Positions 39,394-48,706 of a stretch of 64,000 nt of DNA are shown here, piece by piece (position 1 is the first letter of the stretch; each line of letters starts with the position of its first letter). Under the pieces are notes generated by a model that was not told the DNA's origin, searched no databases, and saw only the letters and a list, made by a program, of their open reading frames with translations. The DNA is from Methylophaga sp. OBS3 (GTDB taxonomy: Bacteria; Pseudomonadota; Gammaproteobacteria; Nitrosococcales; Methylophagaceae): NCBI RefSeq assembly GCF_026319325.1, contig NZ_JAPDMU010000003.1, positions 372,001-436,000 of the forward strand, given 5' to 3'. Both the position numbers and the translations under genes were made by a program.

Positions 39394-40287
39394 ATGATTC
39401 GTTTATTACCTTTTTTTTTACTGTGCACTATCGGTGCTACCAGTAACGCTGCTGAGTTTCCTAAGCCACCGGGGCAGAGGTTCGATGTCGGCGGTTATCA
39501 ACTACACATCAACTGTGTTGGCGAAGGTTCGCCCACTGTTATTGTTGATGTTGGTCTCGGCGATGACTCTACTGATTGGCTGCCTGTTCAGGCAAGTGCT
39601 GAAGTGGATAGTCGCATCTGTGTTTTTGACCGACCAGGTTATGGCTGGAGCGACTTTGGCCCTCAACCTCGTAACAGTTACCGAATAGCTCAAGAACTTG
39701 AAACCCTACTTCAGCAAGCCAATATTCCCCCTCCCTATGTCATGGTTGGACACTCATTTGGTGGTTATAACATTCGGGTTTTTACGGCCATGCATCCTGA
39801 GGCTGTTAAAGGTATGGTGTTGGTAGATGCCTCACATGAGGAGCAATACGATAGGTTTCAAATCAGCTTACCTCAGCATTACAACCGCCGAAGCAATATT
39901 CTCGTCGTTCCAAAATCCACTGACGATACGACTACTTATCTAAATAAACCCCAAGTGTTACGTGAGCGTGCATTTCATGCTGCTCGCGCTGAAATCTCAT
40001 CGCTTAGCGAAAGTGCTAAACAAGTGCAGGCGTCTCCCGAACTACCGAATATTCCTTTGGTTATTGTCACTCGAGGTTTACCGGAGTGGTTTGGTGACAT
40101 AACGCAGCAAAACAGGGAAAAAACGTGGTCTGATTTGCAACAGCAACTTTATTTATTATCTCCGCAAAGTCAGCAAGTGTTTGCTCATCAAAGCGGTCAC
40201 GATATTCCACAAAAACAACCACAAATCATTATTGATGCCATTAATAATGTTCTTGAACGCATGCGGAGTATGAATACTGAGGGCTAA
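39394..40287 (+). CDS. Exported alpha/beta hydrolase
   Basis: A 297-residue alpha/beta-hydrolase with an N-terminal signal peptide (cleavage likely after S-N-A-A, about residue 20), so probably periplasmic. The nucleophile elbow is G-H-S121-F-G-G and the oxyanion-region strand has C-V-F-D-R-P-G-Y-G-W-S-D. A C-terminal S-G-H-D-I carries the likely catalytic histidine (about 270). The acid residue is not assigned. Substrate is unknown; family members include esterases and haloperoxidase-like enzymes. A GGAG site precedes the ATG. Confidence 0.85.
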   Translation: MIRLLPFFLLCTIGATSNAAEFPKPPGQRFDVGGYQLHINCVGEGSPTVIVDVGLGDDSTDWLPVQASAEVDSRICVFDRPGYGWSDFGPQPRNSYRIAQELETLLQQANIPPPYVMVGHSFGGYNIRVFTAMHPEAVKGMVLVDASHEEQYDRFQISLPQHYNRRSNILVVPKSTDDTTTYLNKPQVLRERAFHAARAEISSLSESAKQVQASPELPNIPLVIVTRGLPEWFGDITQQNREKTWSDLQQQLYLLSPQSQQVFAHQSGHDIPQKQPQIIIDAINNVLERMRSMNTEG

Positions 40288-40320
40288 AACCGTTATACTG
40301 TCTGCTTTTTGCGCGAAATC

Positions 40321-41469
40321 ATGACGGTTTTATATATAGACAACGCTTCGGACCTCGATAACTTTTGTGAGCAAATCAAGCAAAGTGATTGGTTAGCAAT
40401 TGATACTGAATTTCTGCGTGAAAAAACCTACTTCCCACAGCTGTGTTTAATTCAAATCGCTAATGATGACGTTATCGCCTGTGTTGATCCTATTGCGATA
40501 GAAGACCTAACACCGCTGATGGATATCCTCTATCAACCCGGTATGACGTTGGTTTTCCATGCAGCTCGCCAGGATTTAGAGTTGTTACAAATGCTGAGAG
40601 GCGAACTGCCTCAACAGATTTTTGATACGCAACTTGCTGCGACCGTATTAGGTATTGGCGATCAAATTGGCTATGGCAATCTGGTTAAACACTGCCTCGA
40701 TGTTGATTTGGATAAAGCTCACTCACGAACTGACTGGACTCAGCGTCCGTTAAGTAATGAGCAATTAGATTATGCAGCTGATGATGTTCGATACCTTCGT
40801 ACTTTGTATCATCAAATGTCAGCACAATTGGATGAACAAGAGCGTCGTCCATGGTTGAACGATGACTTTGCATCGCTTTCAGACCCTAAAACTTATACTG
40901 CTGATCCTGAAGCAATTTGGCGCAAAATTCGCGGTGCGGGCAAATTAAAAGCATCGCAACTTGTTGTATTACAACAATTAGCAGCTTGGCGTGAACAACG
41001 CGCGATCGATCGTAATCGCCCACGTCGCTGGATTCTCAAAGATGATGTCATGCTCGATCTCGCTAGGTTTGCCCCTGATAGCAAGAACCAGCTAGCAAAA
41101 ATTCGTGGCCTAGAGCCCCGAGATATTGAGCGAAATGGCAGTGATATCATTGAGGTTATTTCTCGCGCTCAAGAAATTCCAGAAGCGCAATGGCCAAAAC
41201 TGATTAAACCTGTGCCATTAACCAATCAACAAGAAGCATTGCTCGATGCCCTAATGGCATTACTGCGTAAATATTGCGATGAAGAATCGATTACGCCGGT
41301 TGCTGTTGCTACCCGTAAAGATATTGAACATTTGGTTCGGGGTGAACGGGATATTTCATTATTAAAAGGCTGGCGTAAAAAAATAGTCGGTCAGAAATTA
41401 CTCGATTTTTTACATGGTGAACTGGCAATTACTGCCGATAGCCAACAACTTTCAACACAAGAGGTTTAA
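40321..41469 (+). CDS. rnd: Ribonuclease D
   Basis: 3'-5' exoribonuclease for tRNA and small-RNA 3'-end processing. The 382-residue protein has the DEDD motifs: A-I-D-T-E-F (ExoI), V-F-H-A-A-R-Q-D-L-E (ExoII) and Y-A-A-D-D-V-R-Y-L (ExoIII, DEDDy). HRDC domains follow (about 210-290 and 295-375). The ATG at 40321 is preferred; a TTG 12 nt upstream is the alternative. Length matches E. coli Rnd (375 aa). Confidence 0.95.
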   Translation: MTVLYIDNASDLDNFCEQIKQSDWLAIDTEFLREKTYFPQLCLIQIANDDVIACVDPIAIEDLTPLMDILYQPGMTLVFHAARQDLELLQMLRGELPQQIFDTQLAATVLGIGDQIGYGNLVKHCLDVDLDKAHSRTDWTQRPLSNEQLDYAADDVRYLRTLYHQMSAQLDEQERRPWLNDDFASLSDPKTYTADPEAIWRKIRGAGKLKASQLVVLQQLAAWREQRAIDRNRPRRWILKDDVMLDLARFAPDSKNQLAKIRGLEPRDIERNGSDIIEVISRAQEIPEAQWPKLIKPVPLTNQQEALLDALMALLRKYCDEESITPVAVATRKDIEHLVRGERDISLLKGWRKKIVGQKLLDFLHGELAITADSQQLSTQEV

Positions 41470-41471
41470 AC

Positions 41472-42362
41472 ATGTCGGTTTTGATTTGTGGTTCATTTGC
41501 CTATGACAACATCATGGTATTTCCGGATCAGTTCAAAAATCACATCCTGCCAGACAAAGTTCATATGTTGAATGTTGCTTTTTTGGTGCCTGAACTGCGT
41601 CGTGAGTTCGGCGGCTGTGCAGGCAATATTGCCTATAACTTGAAATTACTAGGTGATGAACCTGTCGCAATGGGCACCGTAGGAACCGACTTTGCTCCTT
41701 ACGCTGAATGGATGGATAAGCATGGTATAAGCCGTCAACACGTCCATGTAAAACAAGGTCATTACACAGCCCAAGCCTATATCACCACCGATATTGATGA
41801 TAACCAAATCACGGCTTTTCACCCGGGCGCAATGAACCTTGCGCATGAGACACCTATTAGCGAAGCAAAAGACATTAAGTTAGCTATCGTGGCTCCAGAT
41901 GGTCGTGATGCGATGTTACAGCATGCTCAGCAATTAGCAGATGCCAATATTCCGTTTATTTTTGATCCAGGCCAAGGCCTACCGATGTTTAATGGCGAAG
42001 AGTTGCTGCAGTTTGCTAAACAAGCAACCTATATCGCTTTAAATGATTACGAAGCACAGTTATTTATGGACAGAACCGGCCTGACTGAAGAACAGATTGC
42101 TGAACATGTCGAAGCTTTGATTATTACCCGTGGTGCCCAAGGCTCACACATTTACACGGACGGTAAACGAATTGATATTCCTTGCCATAAAGCTGAGCGA
42201 ATTGCTGATCCAACAGGTTGTGGTGATGCTTATCGCGCAGGCTTACTACACGGCATTCTGCACGGCAAAGATTGGGAAGAAACAGGTCGTATCGCATCCA
42301 TGATGGGCGCCATTAAAATCTCCCATCATGGTACGCAAAATCATATTATTCCTGACAAGTAA
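41472..42362 (+). CDS. PfkB-family sugar/nucleoside kinase
   Basis: A 296-residue ribokinase-fold kinase. The N-terminal substrate segment G-G-C-A-G-N-I-A-Y-N-L and the C-terminal anion-hole motif D-P-T-G-C-G-D-A-Y-R-A-G are present, with the catalytic aspartate in G-C-G-D. The signature resembles the adenosine/nucleoside-kinase-like branch more than fructokinase, but the substrate cannot be fixed. It starts 2 nt after rnd. Its 3' end overlaps the convergent PilV-like gene by 17 nt. Confidence 0.85.
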   Translation: MSVLICGSFAYDNIMVFPDQFKNHILPDKVHMLNVAFLVPELRREFGGCAGNIAYNLKLLGDEPVAMGTVGTDFAPYAEWMDKHGISRQHVHVKQGHYTAQAYITTDIDDNQITAFHPGAMNLAHETPISEAKDIKLAIVAPDGRDAMLQHAQQLADANIPFIFDPGQGLPMFNGEELLQFAKQATYIALNDYEAQLFMDRTGLTEEQIAEHVEALIITRGAQGSHIYTDGKRIDIPCHKAERIADPTGCGDAYRAGLLHGILHGKDWEETGRIASMMGAIKISHHGTQNHIIPDK

Positions 42363-44475
42363 AACTCAGGTTTCTTGAAATATTTGCCCCATTGATTGTG
42401 AATGAGTTCGAGTTACCTGTTGATGTACATGAATATGGTGTGCCGTTCTTATCGAGAAAAGAAACATTAAACGTAAAGGTTTGGCCATCGGGCACAATAC
42501 AAGAATAGGTGTTACTGTTTCCAGAACTGATCAATCCACAAAATGGTGTTTCAGCGGTACCAACGGGTTTAAGATTATTTCCCGGCAAGCCAGTGAAGCT
42601 TATGGTACCAGTAACACTATAAGAACTTGCTGCTCCCAGAACTGCGACATCAAATCGACTAAATTTTTTATTGACTGGGTCAGGATCATTGGGATTAGTT
42701 CCGTTTAAAGATAGTACTAAATCGATTTCGGTGTTCGAATTATCAGTTATACCATCAGTACCGCTTTCTATTGATGCATAAACTGGCCATGGAGCACCAT
42801 TTTGAGGAGTCTCCTCAAGCCCACGAGCAATGCCTCGTCTGTATAAATTACCAAAATAGCTCTCAGTGACGTCAATGGTCGCCAAGTCTTCATTTAAAAA
42901 CTCTGGATCTGAAAAATAATCAGGGAGATTCGGCTCATCTGGGGGACGAATATTTAATGCATCCCAATCTGCCAATAAAGTTAAATTAACTTCAGCAAAT
43001 GGCGTCTGCTCAAGCTTGTCTTCCCCGTCATAGACAGCATAACTTCCTGCCCCCGTTGATAAGCTACCATCAATCGCATAAACATTATCAAGGTAAATAC
43101 CTCTGGCCTGTAGTTGAACTCCTGTACCGCCTACAGGGATAACCACAGGCTCTATTAGCGCTTCAACATCAGCAAAAGTCGTTACATCATTATCAGGAAT
43201 GATATAGTCACCCACGTAGCTACTATAAGCAGCCTCTAAAGAAGCGTTATTTAATAATTGCTCGTTCGGTAGAATATTAATTGCCTGAAGCTGCCAATCT
43301 TGGAAAGCCCGGAAAACGCCATCGATTCTTTTAAAACGGCATGATTCAGTATAAATTGCGCCAACCGCACTAACAGCATTACCATTATCATCATAATGAG
43401 GATGATTACCGGTCACTCCTATTTGTCCGTCATAACGGACAGGACCATTACCATCATGATGATCCCTACAGCAAATTGTGCATAGCCCCTCAACATCTGC
43501 AGCGTTATCTCCTGTAGGCACTGCTGTTGTTTTTAGCTCGGTGTTATTAACAGCGTCATATCTATAGGAACCGGATGTGTTCCACTGAACATGGCCTGGA
43601 GTGTAACCCACAGCTGAAGTACTGTTTATTCGGCACTCACAAGCAACATTTAAAAACTCTTCTCGAAGATTTACATTAACTTCATTTGAGTTGTTGATTG
43701 GACTGTAGGTAATTACATCAAAAGCTACTAAAGTATTTTTTCGTTGACCAGAAGCAACGACTTCAGGGAGAGGTTTTCCGGCCTGTCTTTTTTCACCAGA
43801 ACCCGTATCAACGTTAACCTGAACCTCATCACTAAGAGTATCTCTAGTTAATGCTGAGTCACCAGCAATATCCGATGCATCTCCATTCGTTGGCGGTAAT
43901 GCTGTATCTTGGAAATTTGTAGACTCAATAGCACTTAGCAAAATGATAGGGTCATCATTAGTTGTATCACCATCATTATTACGATCCCAATCTATGTTGA
44001 CCTGAACAATTTTATACATCTGACCATTAGCACCACCTATTTGCCACCCAGCTGGAGCTGTTTCACCAAAGCCATCCAAGCACTGGTCGATATCATTATT
44101 GTCGCCATCAACAGTCCGAACACCACCACCAAAGCAGTCACTTACAACCCACGAAACTTCATAGGCGTTATTATATTGGTCTAGCTGTAAAATATCGGCA
44201 TTTGCATTATCAAATGGAGCCGGATAAGGAGCTTCATAAGTGCCATCATCTATGGCGGCGAAGGTTTGTAAATTTTCGAACGAACGAAAAACTTCCATTG
44301 TTTGTTCTGCAACCGAGTATGCTTCGCTTAGTTCTTTTGCTTCTGTTGCATTGGTTATAAGTTCACCTTGAAACTTTATCAAGGCGACCATTCCCAAGCC
44401 CAAGATAACTAACGCCACCATCACTTCAACTAAACTGAAGCCATTATTATGTTTTTTTAGCTGTAATAACGCCAT
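42346..44475 (-). CDS. Giant PilV-like minor pilin with large C-terminal region
   Basis: A 709-residue protein. A class III (prepilin) signal is followed by a hydrophobic helix, with cleavage predicted at G12|F13 and Glu at +5 (F-S-L-V-E). PilV-type proteins are usually below about 250 residues, so some 500 residues are extra. The extra part contains a D-x-D-R-N-N-D-G-D segment (about 162-170), like calcium loops. It also has a Cys/His cluster (C279-x-C281, C332-x2-C335-C336, H339-H340, C379). The last ~90 residues look beta-rich, possibly Ig-like. It is the last gene of the minus-strand fimT-pilW-pilX-pilV run, 20 nt after the PilX-like gene. A role as pilus-tip adhesin is inference. Confidence 0.8.
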   Translation of the reverse strand: MALLQLKKHNNGFSLVEVMVALVILGLGMVALIKFQGELITNATEAKELSEAYSVAEQTMEVFRSFENLQTFAAIDDGTYEAPYPAPFDNANADILQLDQYNNAYEVSWVVSDCFGGGVRTVDGDNNDIDQCLDGFGETAPAGWQIGGANGQMYKIVQVNIDWDRNNDGDTTNDDPIILLSAIESTNFQDTALPPTNGDASDIAGDSALTRDTLSDEVQVNVDTGSGEKRQAGKPLPEVVASGQRKNTLVAFDVITYSPINNSNEVNVNLREEFLNVACECRINSTSAVGYTPGHVQWNTSGSYRYDAVNNTELKTTAVPTGDNAADVEGLCTICCRDHHDGNGPVRYDGQIGVTGNHPHYDDNGNAVSAVGAIYTESCRFKRIDGVFRAFQDWQLQAINILPNEQLLNNASLEAAYSSYVGDYIIPDNDVTTFADVEALIEPVVIPVGGTGVQLQARGIYLDNVYAIDGSLSTGAGSYAVYDGEDKLEQTPFAEVNLTLLADWDALNIRPPDEPNLPDYFSDPEFLNEDLATIDVTESYFGNLYRRGIARGLEETPQNGAPWPVYASIESGTDGITDNSNTEIDLVLSLNGTNPNDPDPVNKKFSRFDVAVLGAASSYSVTGTISFTGLPGNNLKPVGTAETPFCGLISSGNSNTYSCIVPDGQTFTFNVSFLDKNGTPYSCTSTGNSNSFTINGANISRNLSFTCQE

Positions 44476-44495
44476 ATTAAACTCCCGTATAACAG

Positions 44496-45917
44496 CTAGT
44501 TAGCTGGTATTGAATCAGACCAACTACCAGAACGAGGCAACCAAATATCTGTTGCCACATTGATTTCAGAGTCTTCTGACGCTCTGACCGCGTTTAACAT
44601 ATCTGCATCATACATAACCGTCATTGAGCCATTACCAATATCAAGCTCATCATCAGCAAGCAATGCACCATGAATATATGGTGTACCAGTTAATTTAACC
44701 TCTGAATTTTCATCGCTGACACCTGTCTGGTTAATGATATAAACAATGCCCCAAATGTGAACTTCTGTACCGGTAACATCCAGATCACCCTCAACAACTA
44801 AAATAACAGGGCCTCTTCCACCATTTTCTATAAAACGACTACCTAACTGGCGATCTGGAAAAGTATTGGATCCCAAAGTACAGTTCCCTTCAATCCAAAT
44901 AATATCCCCAGGATTTGTATCATCGTCTATTGGAGGATTGTTGCTACAAGTGCTATATACTTTTGCGAGATCTTTAATTGATTGCCACTCAGCTCCCGGT
45001 ACACCAAAAAAGAATTCGAACATATCATCAGGAAAACCCGCATCGCTATCAACAACGTCAGTACCAAAATCATCCTTTGTACTGTAAGGCCTTCTTCGGC
45101 CATCTTCATCTGTCCCGGTAGAGTAATTAGTATCGACATTACTACAGTTACATTGATTAAATGAACTCACTGTTCGACTGAAAGGGTCGGCCACTCCCGG
45201 CTCTAAACATTGCGCATTACCAACATTACCACCACCATCAAATAGTGCACCGCATGTCTGCATACTTCCTGCACCAGGAAAAGCCATTGCATTACTTGAC
45301 CATACAGAAATAGGGTTACTCTGACCTGCAATACCATTTGCATTGGGGTTAGGGATAATTGTCATATTCCCACCAATCGACGGAGTGGGTGTCATTATTG
45401 GTGGAATTCTGCCTGCAGCACTAGAAAAGAAGTTATATTTTGCAACAGTTTGCGTAACAATTGATGAGGCATTTAGAAAATCAGCATGCCCGTCGGAAAC
45501 CACCGTAATCGAGGCATAGTTCAACCCCGGAGTCTGAGAAAAATAACGAACACAATAACCTTCCTCGTTAACATTATTGCAATCGTTATTTATGGTATTT
45601 AATTCAGCATAAGACCAAGTACTATCAAAAGCAGCCCCGCACGGTGCTTGAGCATCATCAGTACAAGCTACCCATGGCCATGCAATTCTATCAGGGGGTG
45701 CAGTTACTTTAAGGTTTGATAGACCAATGTTTAATCCTTGCTCTGCGTTAGCTGATGCAAGTTTTGCTCGGGCATCGTTACCAGAAATACGAAACTCTTG
45801 AATGGTTACCCTACCCGAAAAAAGAACAACTAAAGTCACAGCAATAAGTAAAACGATTACTGTAAATAATGCTGCTGCCCCACGTTGTTTACTTTGAAAT
45901 TGACGGTACAGTTTCAT
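44496..45917 (-). CDS. Long PilX-like minor pilin
   Basis: A 473-residue protein whose N-terminus (K-Q-R-G-A-A-A-L-F-T-V-I-V-L-L) matches the PilX N-terminal type: a prepilin-like G13|A14 site with no Glu at +5, as in PilX/GspK. PilX is usually around 150-200 residues. The remainder here is secreted-looking, with many cysteines and Asn/Gly/Asp-rich beta segments (H-I-W-G-I-V-Y-I-I-N near 395). It likely caps or initiates the pilus with PilW and the PilV-like protein. It starts 2 nt after pilW with an AGGA site. Confidence 0.8.
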   Translation of the reverse strand: MKLYRQFQSKQRGAAALFTVIVLLIAVTLVVLFSGRVTIQEFRISGNDARAKLASANAEQGLNIGLSNLKVTAPPDRIAWPWVACTDDAQAPCGAAFDSTWSYAELNTINNDCNNVNEEGYCVRYFSQTPGLNYASITVVSDGHADFLNASSIVTQTVAKYNFFSSAAGRIPPIMTPTPSIGGNMTIIPNPNANGIAGQSNPISVWSSNAMAFPGAGSMQTCGALFDGGGNVGNAQCLEPGVADPFSRTVSSFNQCNCSNVDTNYSTGTDEDGRRRPYSTKDDFGTDVVDSDAGFPDDMFEFFFGVPGAEWQSIKDLAKVYSTCSNNPPIDDDTNPGDIIWIEGNCTLGSNTFPDRQLGSRFIENGGRGPVILVVEGDLDVTGTEVHIWGIVYIINQTGVSDENSEVKLTGTPYIHGALLADDELDIGNGSMTVMYDADMLNAVRASEDSEINVATDIWLPRSGSWSDSIPAN

Positions 45918-45919
45918 TT

Positions 45920-46525
45920 TTAATTCCTCACACGTACTGTCTTGATAAGCCTTCTTTGGGCAATATCCCCACCACTAATTTCAGTAGAACCGACAAGGTT
46001 AATATCAACTTTAATTTGATCTTCGTCTGTATCGTCAGCTTGTATTGCGTAATTTTGATTTTCCCAACGAGTACCATCAGCCACACTGGTATATAACTTC
46101 CATACTGTAAAACTGCTTGTTGAGTAATTATGCTCGGGCATGGTCAACCCTTCTGGGTTTGCACCATTATCAAATACAATAACATCACCATTGATAGCAA
46201 AAGATTTGTTATCACCATTAAACGAAAACGCCAAAGTTTGATTGCCGTCAACGGTATTCAATGTAACGTCACATGCATCACAAAGATAAACATTTGGTAA
46301 AGCATTAAATGCTGCCTCATCAGCATTTGCCATGCGCAACTCCCTAGTAATTAGAGACATGACGACACGCATTTCTTGGTTTAGCTCAATCATTTTTATA
46401 TGATCAGCATTACTTCGAACTGATGTGACAAACATACCAATGACACCACCAATTATTAGAATGCCAATTATCATGGCAATCATCAGTTCTATAAGAGTGA
46501 GGCCTTTTTGTTTGCTTTTGGACAT
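45920..46525 (-). CDS. pilW: PilW-like minor pilin
   Basis: A 201-residue prepilin with cleavage at G8|L9, Glu at +5 (L-T-L-I-E) and a hydrophobic helix rich in Ile/Met. The R-V-V-M-S-L-I-T-R-E-L-R-M segment after the helix is typical of PilW. Length is short but within the family range. In Pseudomonas PilW, PilV, PilX and FimU prime pilus assembly with PilY1. It follows fimT by 2 nt. Confidence 0.85.
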   Translation of the reverse strand: MSKSKQKGLTLIELMIAMIIGILIIGGVIGMFVTSVRSNADHIKMIELNQEMRVVMSLITRELRMANADEAAFNALPNVYLCDACDVTLNTVDGNQTLAFSFNGDNKSFAINGDVIVFDNGANPEGLTMPEHNYSTSSFTVWKLYTSVADGTRWENQNYAIQADDTDEDQIKVDINLVGSTEISGGDIAQRRLIKTVRVRN

Positions 46526-46527
46526 AA

Positions 46528-47022
46528 TTAATCCATCGTTATCCTGCCAACGGCATTTATGCTAACCATTTTAGAGAAGTTATTTATCGATAAGGTAAAA
46601 ACACCGCTGTCATTTGGGTCTAGAGGCATTCCTTGGCGAGGGCTAAAAACAATATCGTTTCCATTAAAGTTCTGAACAGTTAAAACGACATCTCGATAGT
46701 CGTTACCCAATCCTATTTTTTGTTGGCCTGAAATTGTGCAGTTGGCAGGTTCAGCACTACAATCACAATCACTACCAGCATCATCGATACCATAGCACCA
46801 TGTATTAGCATCAAACTGAAATTGGACTTGATTGTTTTGTTTAATTGCTTCGGAACGAGCAAAGTGCAGCGCAGCAAAGAGATTATCAGCGGCACCTGTT
46901 ACTCGGCGCTTCTCTAAGGTAGTTTGAAATGAGGGCAAAGCAATAGCAGCCAAAACCGCTAATACAGCGATTACTATCATAAGCTCTATTAATGTAAAAC
47001 CTAAACGGTTTTTAAGCGGCAT
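46528..47022 (-). CDS. FimT/FimU (GspH-type) minor pilin
   Basis: A 164-residue prepilin (G8|F9-T-L-I-E cleavage site). The GspH/FimT hallmark L-H-F-A-R-S-E-A-I-K-Q-N is present after the helix. Four cysteines cluster in the middle (C-D-C-S near 110-115). I use ATG 47020-47022, which follows GAGGG; an upstream in-frame start adds 33 unlikely residues. It is the first gene of the fimT-pilW-pilX-pilV run. A TATAAT sequence lies about 40 nt upstream. It is divergent from pilE. Confidence 0.86.
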   Translation of the reverse strand: MPLKNRLGFTLIELMIVIAVLAVLAAIALPSFQTTLEKRRVTGAADNLFAALHFARSEAIKQNNQVQFQFDANTWCYGIDDAGSDCDCSAEPANCTISGQQKIGLGNDYRDVVLTVQNFNGNDIVFSPRQGMPLDPNDSGVFTLSINNFSKMVSINAVGRITMD

Positions 47023-47188
47023 ATCAATTCCCTCTTTTGCCTCAGATAAGATTATAGTACTGCTTTTGAAACCTTTCATAGCTTTTGCAATACTTAAATG
47101 AAATATTATGTGGGTTAGCACACACTTTATGCATGACTAAACATATTTTTTTTTCTATCCTTATCAATAAACCGAATGAGGCACGCTC

Positions 47189-47620
47189 ATGACATATAGA
47201 AATAATAAGGGCTTTACTCTAATAGAATTAATGATCGTTGTAGTCGTTATTGCTATATTTGCTGCAATCGCCATTCCCGCATACCAAAGTTATGTTGAGC
47301 GTGCTCGAAGAGCTGATGCCAAATCAACTATACTTGCCATTCAGTTAGCTCAGGAAAAGTGGCGTGCCAACAACCCCGCTTATTCGTCAGATATGACTGA
47401 TTTGGGTTACACGCAGACTGATAATAATAGTTCTATTGATGGGTTTTATATTGTAGATATCGCTGCTGGTGCGAATGCGACTAACTATACTGTTACTGCG
47501 CAACCCACCGGACCTCAAGTTAACGATGTTTGTGGCACTCTTACGCTCACAGTTACTGCAGCTAATGGTGAAGTTTATACTGCTACCGGAGGAGACGCAG
47601 CTACCTGCTGGCAACGTTAA
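47189..47620 (+). CDS. pilE: PilE-like type IV pilin
   Basis: A 143-residue prepilin: M-T-Y-R-N-N-K-G8|F9-T-L-I-E, a canonical alpha1 helix ([18 protein letters not shown]), and [11 protein letters not shown]-terminal disulfide region has two cysteines (about 114 and 140). This matches the PilE minor-pilin group. It alone in the island is on the plus strand, between two FimT-like genes, and its 3' end overlaps the convergent FimT-2 gene by 4 nt. GAGG precedes the ATG. Confidence 0.88.
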   Translation: MTYRNNKGFTLIELMIVVVVIAIFAAIAIPAYQSYVERARRADAKSTILAIQLAQEKWRANNPAYSSDMTDLGYTQTDNNSSIDGFYIVDIAAGANATNYTVTAQPTGPQVNDVCGTLTLTVTAANGEVYTATGGDAATCWQR

Positions 47621-48150
47621 CAGTTAATTGCATCCCCGCTGCCATCAATTCCTAATGGTGTAATCCTTACGCGAGCCGTTTTACTAACCACGACTGTACG
47701 TGCAATTGATGCATCAGCACTAACTGGGCAAATAGTGAATGTGCCATTTTGCGCTAATGTCATGCCTCGTGATGTGAATCGAATATAGTTATTTGAACCA
47801 AAAGCCACCCAGCCAACAGCTATTTTGTCACTAATTTTACCCTGAGCGATTATTAACTCACCCTCATCAAAGCTTCCATCACTGTCCGTATCGGCAAACA
47901 TAAGCCAACCATCAGCCCAAAGCCCGCCACAAACTTGACCATCACTGCTTTTACAAATAGTAACAACAGAGTTACGTTTAACGGCTTCACTTCTGGCAAG
48001 GTACAACATTGAAAATAGGAGGTTTGCTTGGCCATTTATTTCTTGGCGATTAAGCAAACCTTTAAATGAAGGCATAGCAATCGCGGCAATGGTTGCTGCA
48101 ATAGCGATAACTATCAACAGCTCAATGAGCGTCAATCCTTTGTTGTGCAT
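47617..48150 (-). CDS. Second FimT/GspH-type pseudopilin
   Basis: A 177-residue prepilin with a very short leader (M-H-N-K-G5|L6-T-L-I-E). The GspH hallmark [12 protein letters not shown] follows. The C-terminal half has the usual C-x-G-L-W-x-D-G-W pattern of FimT. It is convergent with pilE and separated from pgpA by 70 nt of featureless AT-rich DNA. FimT in some bacteria binds DNA for uptake; whether this one does is unknown. Confidence 0.85.
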   Translation of the reverse strand: MHNKGLTLIELLIVIAIAATIAAIAMPSFKGLLNRQEINGQANLLFSMLYLARSEAVKRNSVVTICKSSDGQVCGGLWADGWLMFADTDSDGSFDEGELIIAQGKISDKIAVGWVAFGSNNYIRFTSRGMTLAQNGTFTICPVSADASIARTVVVSKTARVRITPLGIDGSGDAINC

Positions 48151-48220
48151 GTTGAATATCCTTATTCAAATCAAGCACTTTCAATTTGCCACAGATTTTA
48201 AATTGTCGCAATTAGATTAT

Positions 48221-48706
48221 TTAGATCATGAAGGCTATCGCTTGTAAAACGATCAGAGCATAAATACCGGCAATGACATCATCCAACATAATGCCAAGAC
48301 CGCCATGTAACTTTATATCCGCCAAACTGACGGGCCATGGTTTCCAGATATCAAATATTCTGAACAACACAAATCCCAAAAGTACCCAGAGCAAACCTGC
48401 TGGTGCTGCAATCATTGTCACCAATAAACCTACGACCTCGTCCCATACAACTTCAGAAGGATCATCGCGTTTAAAGACTTTAATTGCCTCTGCTGACAAC
48501 CAAATGCCCACCACAAAAAAGGTAAAGGTTAATATTAAGTAATTAAGCAGAGATAACGGCTGCATGAGTAAATAAAGCGGTATTGCCGCTATAGTGCCAA
48601 AAGTACCTGGCGCTTTTGGGATTAACCCTGAACCAAGTCCACAGGCTAATAAAACTGCGGGCTTTTTAATAATTTCACGCGTACTAGGTTTTGTTGAAGT
48701 GGTCAT
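48221..48706 (-). CDS. pgpA: Phosphatidylglycerophosphatase A
   Basis: A 161-residue inner-membrane phosphatase making phosphatidylglycerol. Conserved G-S-G-L-I-P-K-A-P-G-T-F-G-T and the acidic motif D-P-S-E-V-V-W-D-E-V-V-G are present, with a C-terminal G-G-L-G-I-M-L-D-D-V-I-A-G-I-Y-A. Three or four spans are evident. It overlaps thiL by 23 nt, as in the E. coli nusB-thiL-pgpA order. Confidence 0.95.
   Translation of the reverse strand: MTTSTKPSTREIIKKPAVLLACGLGSGLIPKAPGTFGTIAAIPLYLLMQPLSLLNYLILTFTFFVVGIWLSAEAIKVFKRDDPSEVVWDEVVGLLVTMIAAPAGLLWVLLGFVLFRIFDIWKPWPVSLADIKLHGGLGIMLDDVIAGIYALIVLQAIAFMI

Noticed and set aside
41472-42362. G-C-G-D in the PfkB kinase as a defective active site
   Set aside because: The more common form is G-A-G-D, but the catalytic aspartate is kept and the variant occurs in related nucleoside-kinase-like proteins, so it is not a lesion.
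47100-47188. Sigma-54 promoter in front of pilE
   Set aside because: A TTAGCAC...TGCA pattern is present but the GG-to-GC spacing does not match the -24/-12 rule.
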